From the NCBI GenBank assembly GCA_016946835.1, contig JACVTC010000133.1, forward strand, positions 167,001 to 231,000: a DNA stretch of 64,000 bases. Reading direction: 5' to 3'. The stretch comes from Neocallimastix lanati (nom. inval.) (taxonomy: Eukaryota > Neocallimastigomycota > Neocallimastigomycetes > Neocallimastigales > Neocallimastigaceae). Positions 63,359-64,000 of the stretch are shown piece by piece. The translations under genes were made by a program, and so were the position numbers. The notes under the pieces were generated by a model, which did not search any database, was not told the origin of the DNA, and saw nothing but the letters and a program-made list of their open reading frames with translations. Every line of letters begins with the position of its first letter. Positions within the stretch are counted from its first letter, which is position 1.

Positions 63359-64000
63359 TTATTCCTCGTAATAAGCATATTCACTCCGATTTAAAAGATT
63401 ATAAATTCTGAATTTATTATTATTATTAGAAGCTAAATCAAAAGAATCATGACCCTCATTATTTTTTATCTTTGGATCTGAGCCAATATCAATTAAATAT
63501 TTCATTATTTTTAGACTTTCATTCCTCACTGCTAAATGTAATAAGGTTTCTCCAAAATGGCCACAAAAATTATACTTTTCATCAACTTCAATTAATTTTT
63601 TATCAAATAACAATTTGACCAATTTAATATTATCATTCTTAAATGGTTTATTTAACGATTTTGGATTTATATTATAAAATACACTAGATTTAATTTTAAG
63701 AATATAATCAACTATTTCATTATTATTAACTGAAATTGCGTAATCTAATGGTGAAAAATTAGAAAAACGATTACATTTATTAATTGAAGATCCATTTTGA
63801 ATTAAAATTTTAGTAATATAGAAATTATTAGCAAATATTGCAGTGTTCAATGGAGTAAACCCATCTTTGTCAACTAAGTTTAGATTACAACCTTTTTCTT
63901 TGAATTTAAGGATAATATCTTTTTTAGTCTGATTATTAAAACTTTTACTAATAATGATTTTATTAATTGGAATTATAGTATTATCATTTATTTTATTTAA
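63359..64000 (-). CDS. Ankyrin-repeat protein, 3' part (runs off the window)
   Basis: The minus-strand frame is open from the window edge (64000) to TAA at 63359, 213 residues of the C-terminal part; the start lies outside. At least four ankyrin repeats can be read: KDGFTPLNTAIFANNFYITK followed by ILIQNGSSINK; FSPLDYAISVNNNEIVDYIL; DNIKLVKLLFDKKLIEVDEK; and FGETLLHLAVRNESLKIMKY followed by LIDIGSDPKIKNNEGHDSF, the best match to the TxLHxAVxxxxxxIVKxLIxxGAD consensus. It ends with a short acidic YAYYEE tail. Intact as far as visible. It is a likely member of the same expanded ankyrin set as the 44.3 kb gene and the 29.5 kb relic. Confidence 0.88.
   Translation of the reverse strand, partial: LNKINDNTIIPINKIIISKSFNNQTKKDIILKFKEKGCNLNLVDKDGFTPLNTAIFANNFYITKILIQNGSSINKCNRFSNFSPLDYAISVNNNEIVDYILKIKSSVFYNINPKSLNKPFKNDNIKLVKLLFDKKLIEVDEKYNFCGHFGETLLHLAVRNESLKIMKYLIDIGSDPKIKNNEGHDSFDLASNNNNKFRIYNLLNRSEYAYYEE

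Overview
The window comes from an extremely AT-rich eukaryotic nuclear genome. Genes are islands of ordinary codon use in a sea of A/T homopolymers, (ATT)n microsatellites and AT-only minisatellites. Introns are short, with GTAAGT- or GTATGT-like donors. The gene content (a subtilisin with a hevein-type chitin-binding module, a decayed CE1-type esterase, ankyrin proteins, leucine-rich-repeat and MATH proteins built from small exons, an HMG-box protein) fits best an anaerobic gut fungus of the Neocallimastigomycota. That assignment is inference from composition and families; another AT-rich protist or fungus cannot be excluded.

Layout. 1-2.8 kb: AT-rich DNA, a short unidentified coding-like island and a 47-57 bp minisatellite. 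3.6-5.0 kb: an exonuclease/endonuclease/phosphatase-fold protein with a C-terminal jacalin-like lectin (+). 5.7-6.2 kb: the last two exons of an unidentified gene (-). 6.7-10.7 kb: a LINE (+) with AP-type endonuclease and reverse transcriptase, broken by a handful of frame changes and stops. 12.6-14.6 kb: a seven-exon tandem MATH protein (+). 15.6-19.1 kb: a secreted subtilisin with CBM18 and a five-copy 63-residue repeat tail (-). 22.0-22.4 kb: two terminal exons of another unidentified gene (-). 23.0-26.7 kb: a fourteen-exon LRR receptor-like membrane protein with one repeat per 66-bp exon (-), followed upstream by a triplicated non-coding segment. 28.5-35 kb: repeat-rich, with a SINE-like family, an ankyrin relic, a possible non-autonomous DNA transposon and perfect palindromes. 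36.0-37.9 kb: a three-HMG-box protein (-). 44.3-47.7 kb: a large ankyrin protein (+). 48.4-49.6 kb: an acyltransferase-3 membrane protein (-). 55.0-56.3 kb: an unidentified multi-pass membrane protein (-). 58-63 kb: a graveyard of relics (hevein-like, CE1 esterase, SPFH/HIR, LINE tail). 63.4-64 kb: the 3' part of another ankyrin gene (-).

The genes do not form an operon-like system. The common theme is surface, secreted or interaction proteins that grow by repeat duplication. Three loci (LRR, MATH, subtilisin) show that process directly: whole exons duplicated with conserved intron phase, or coding repeats kept nearly identical in DNA. Several coding exons here lie in frames too short for simple ORF scanning and were found by reading through splice sites.
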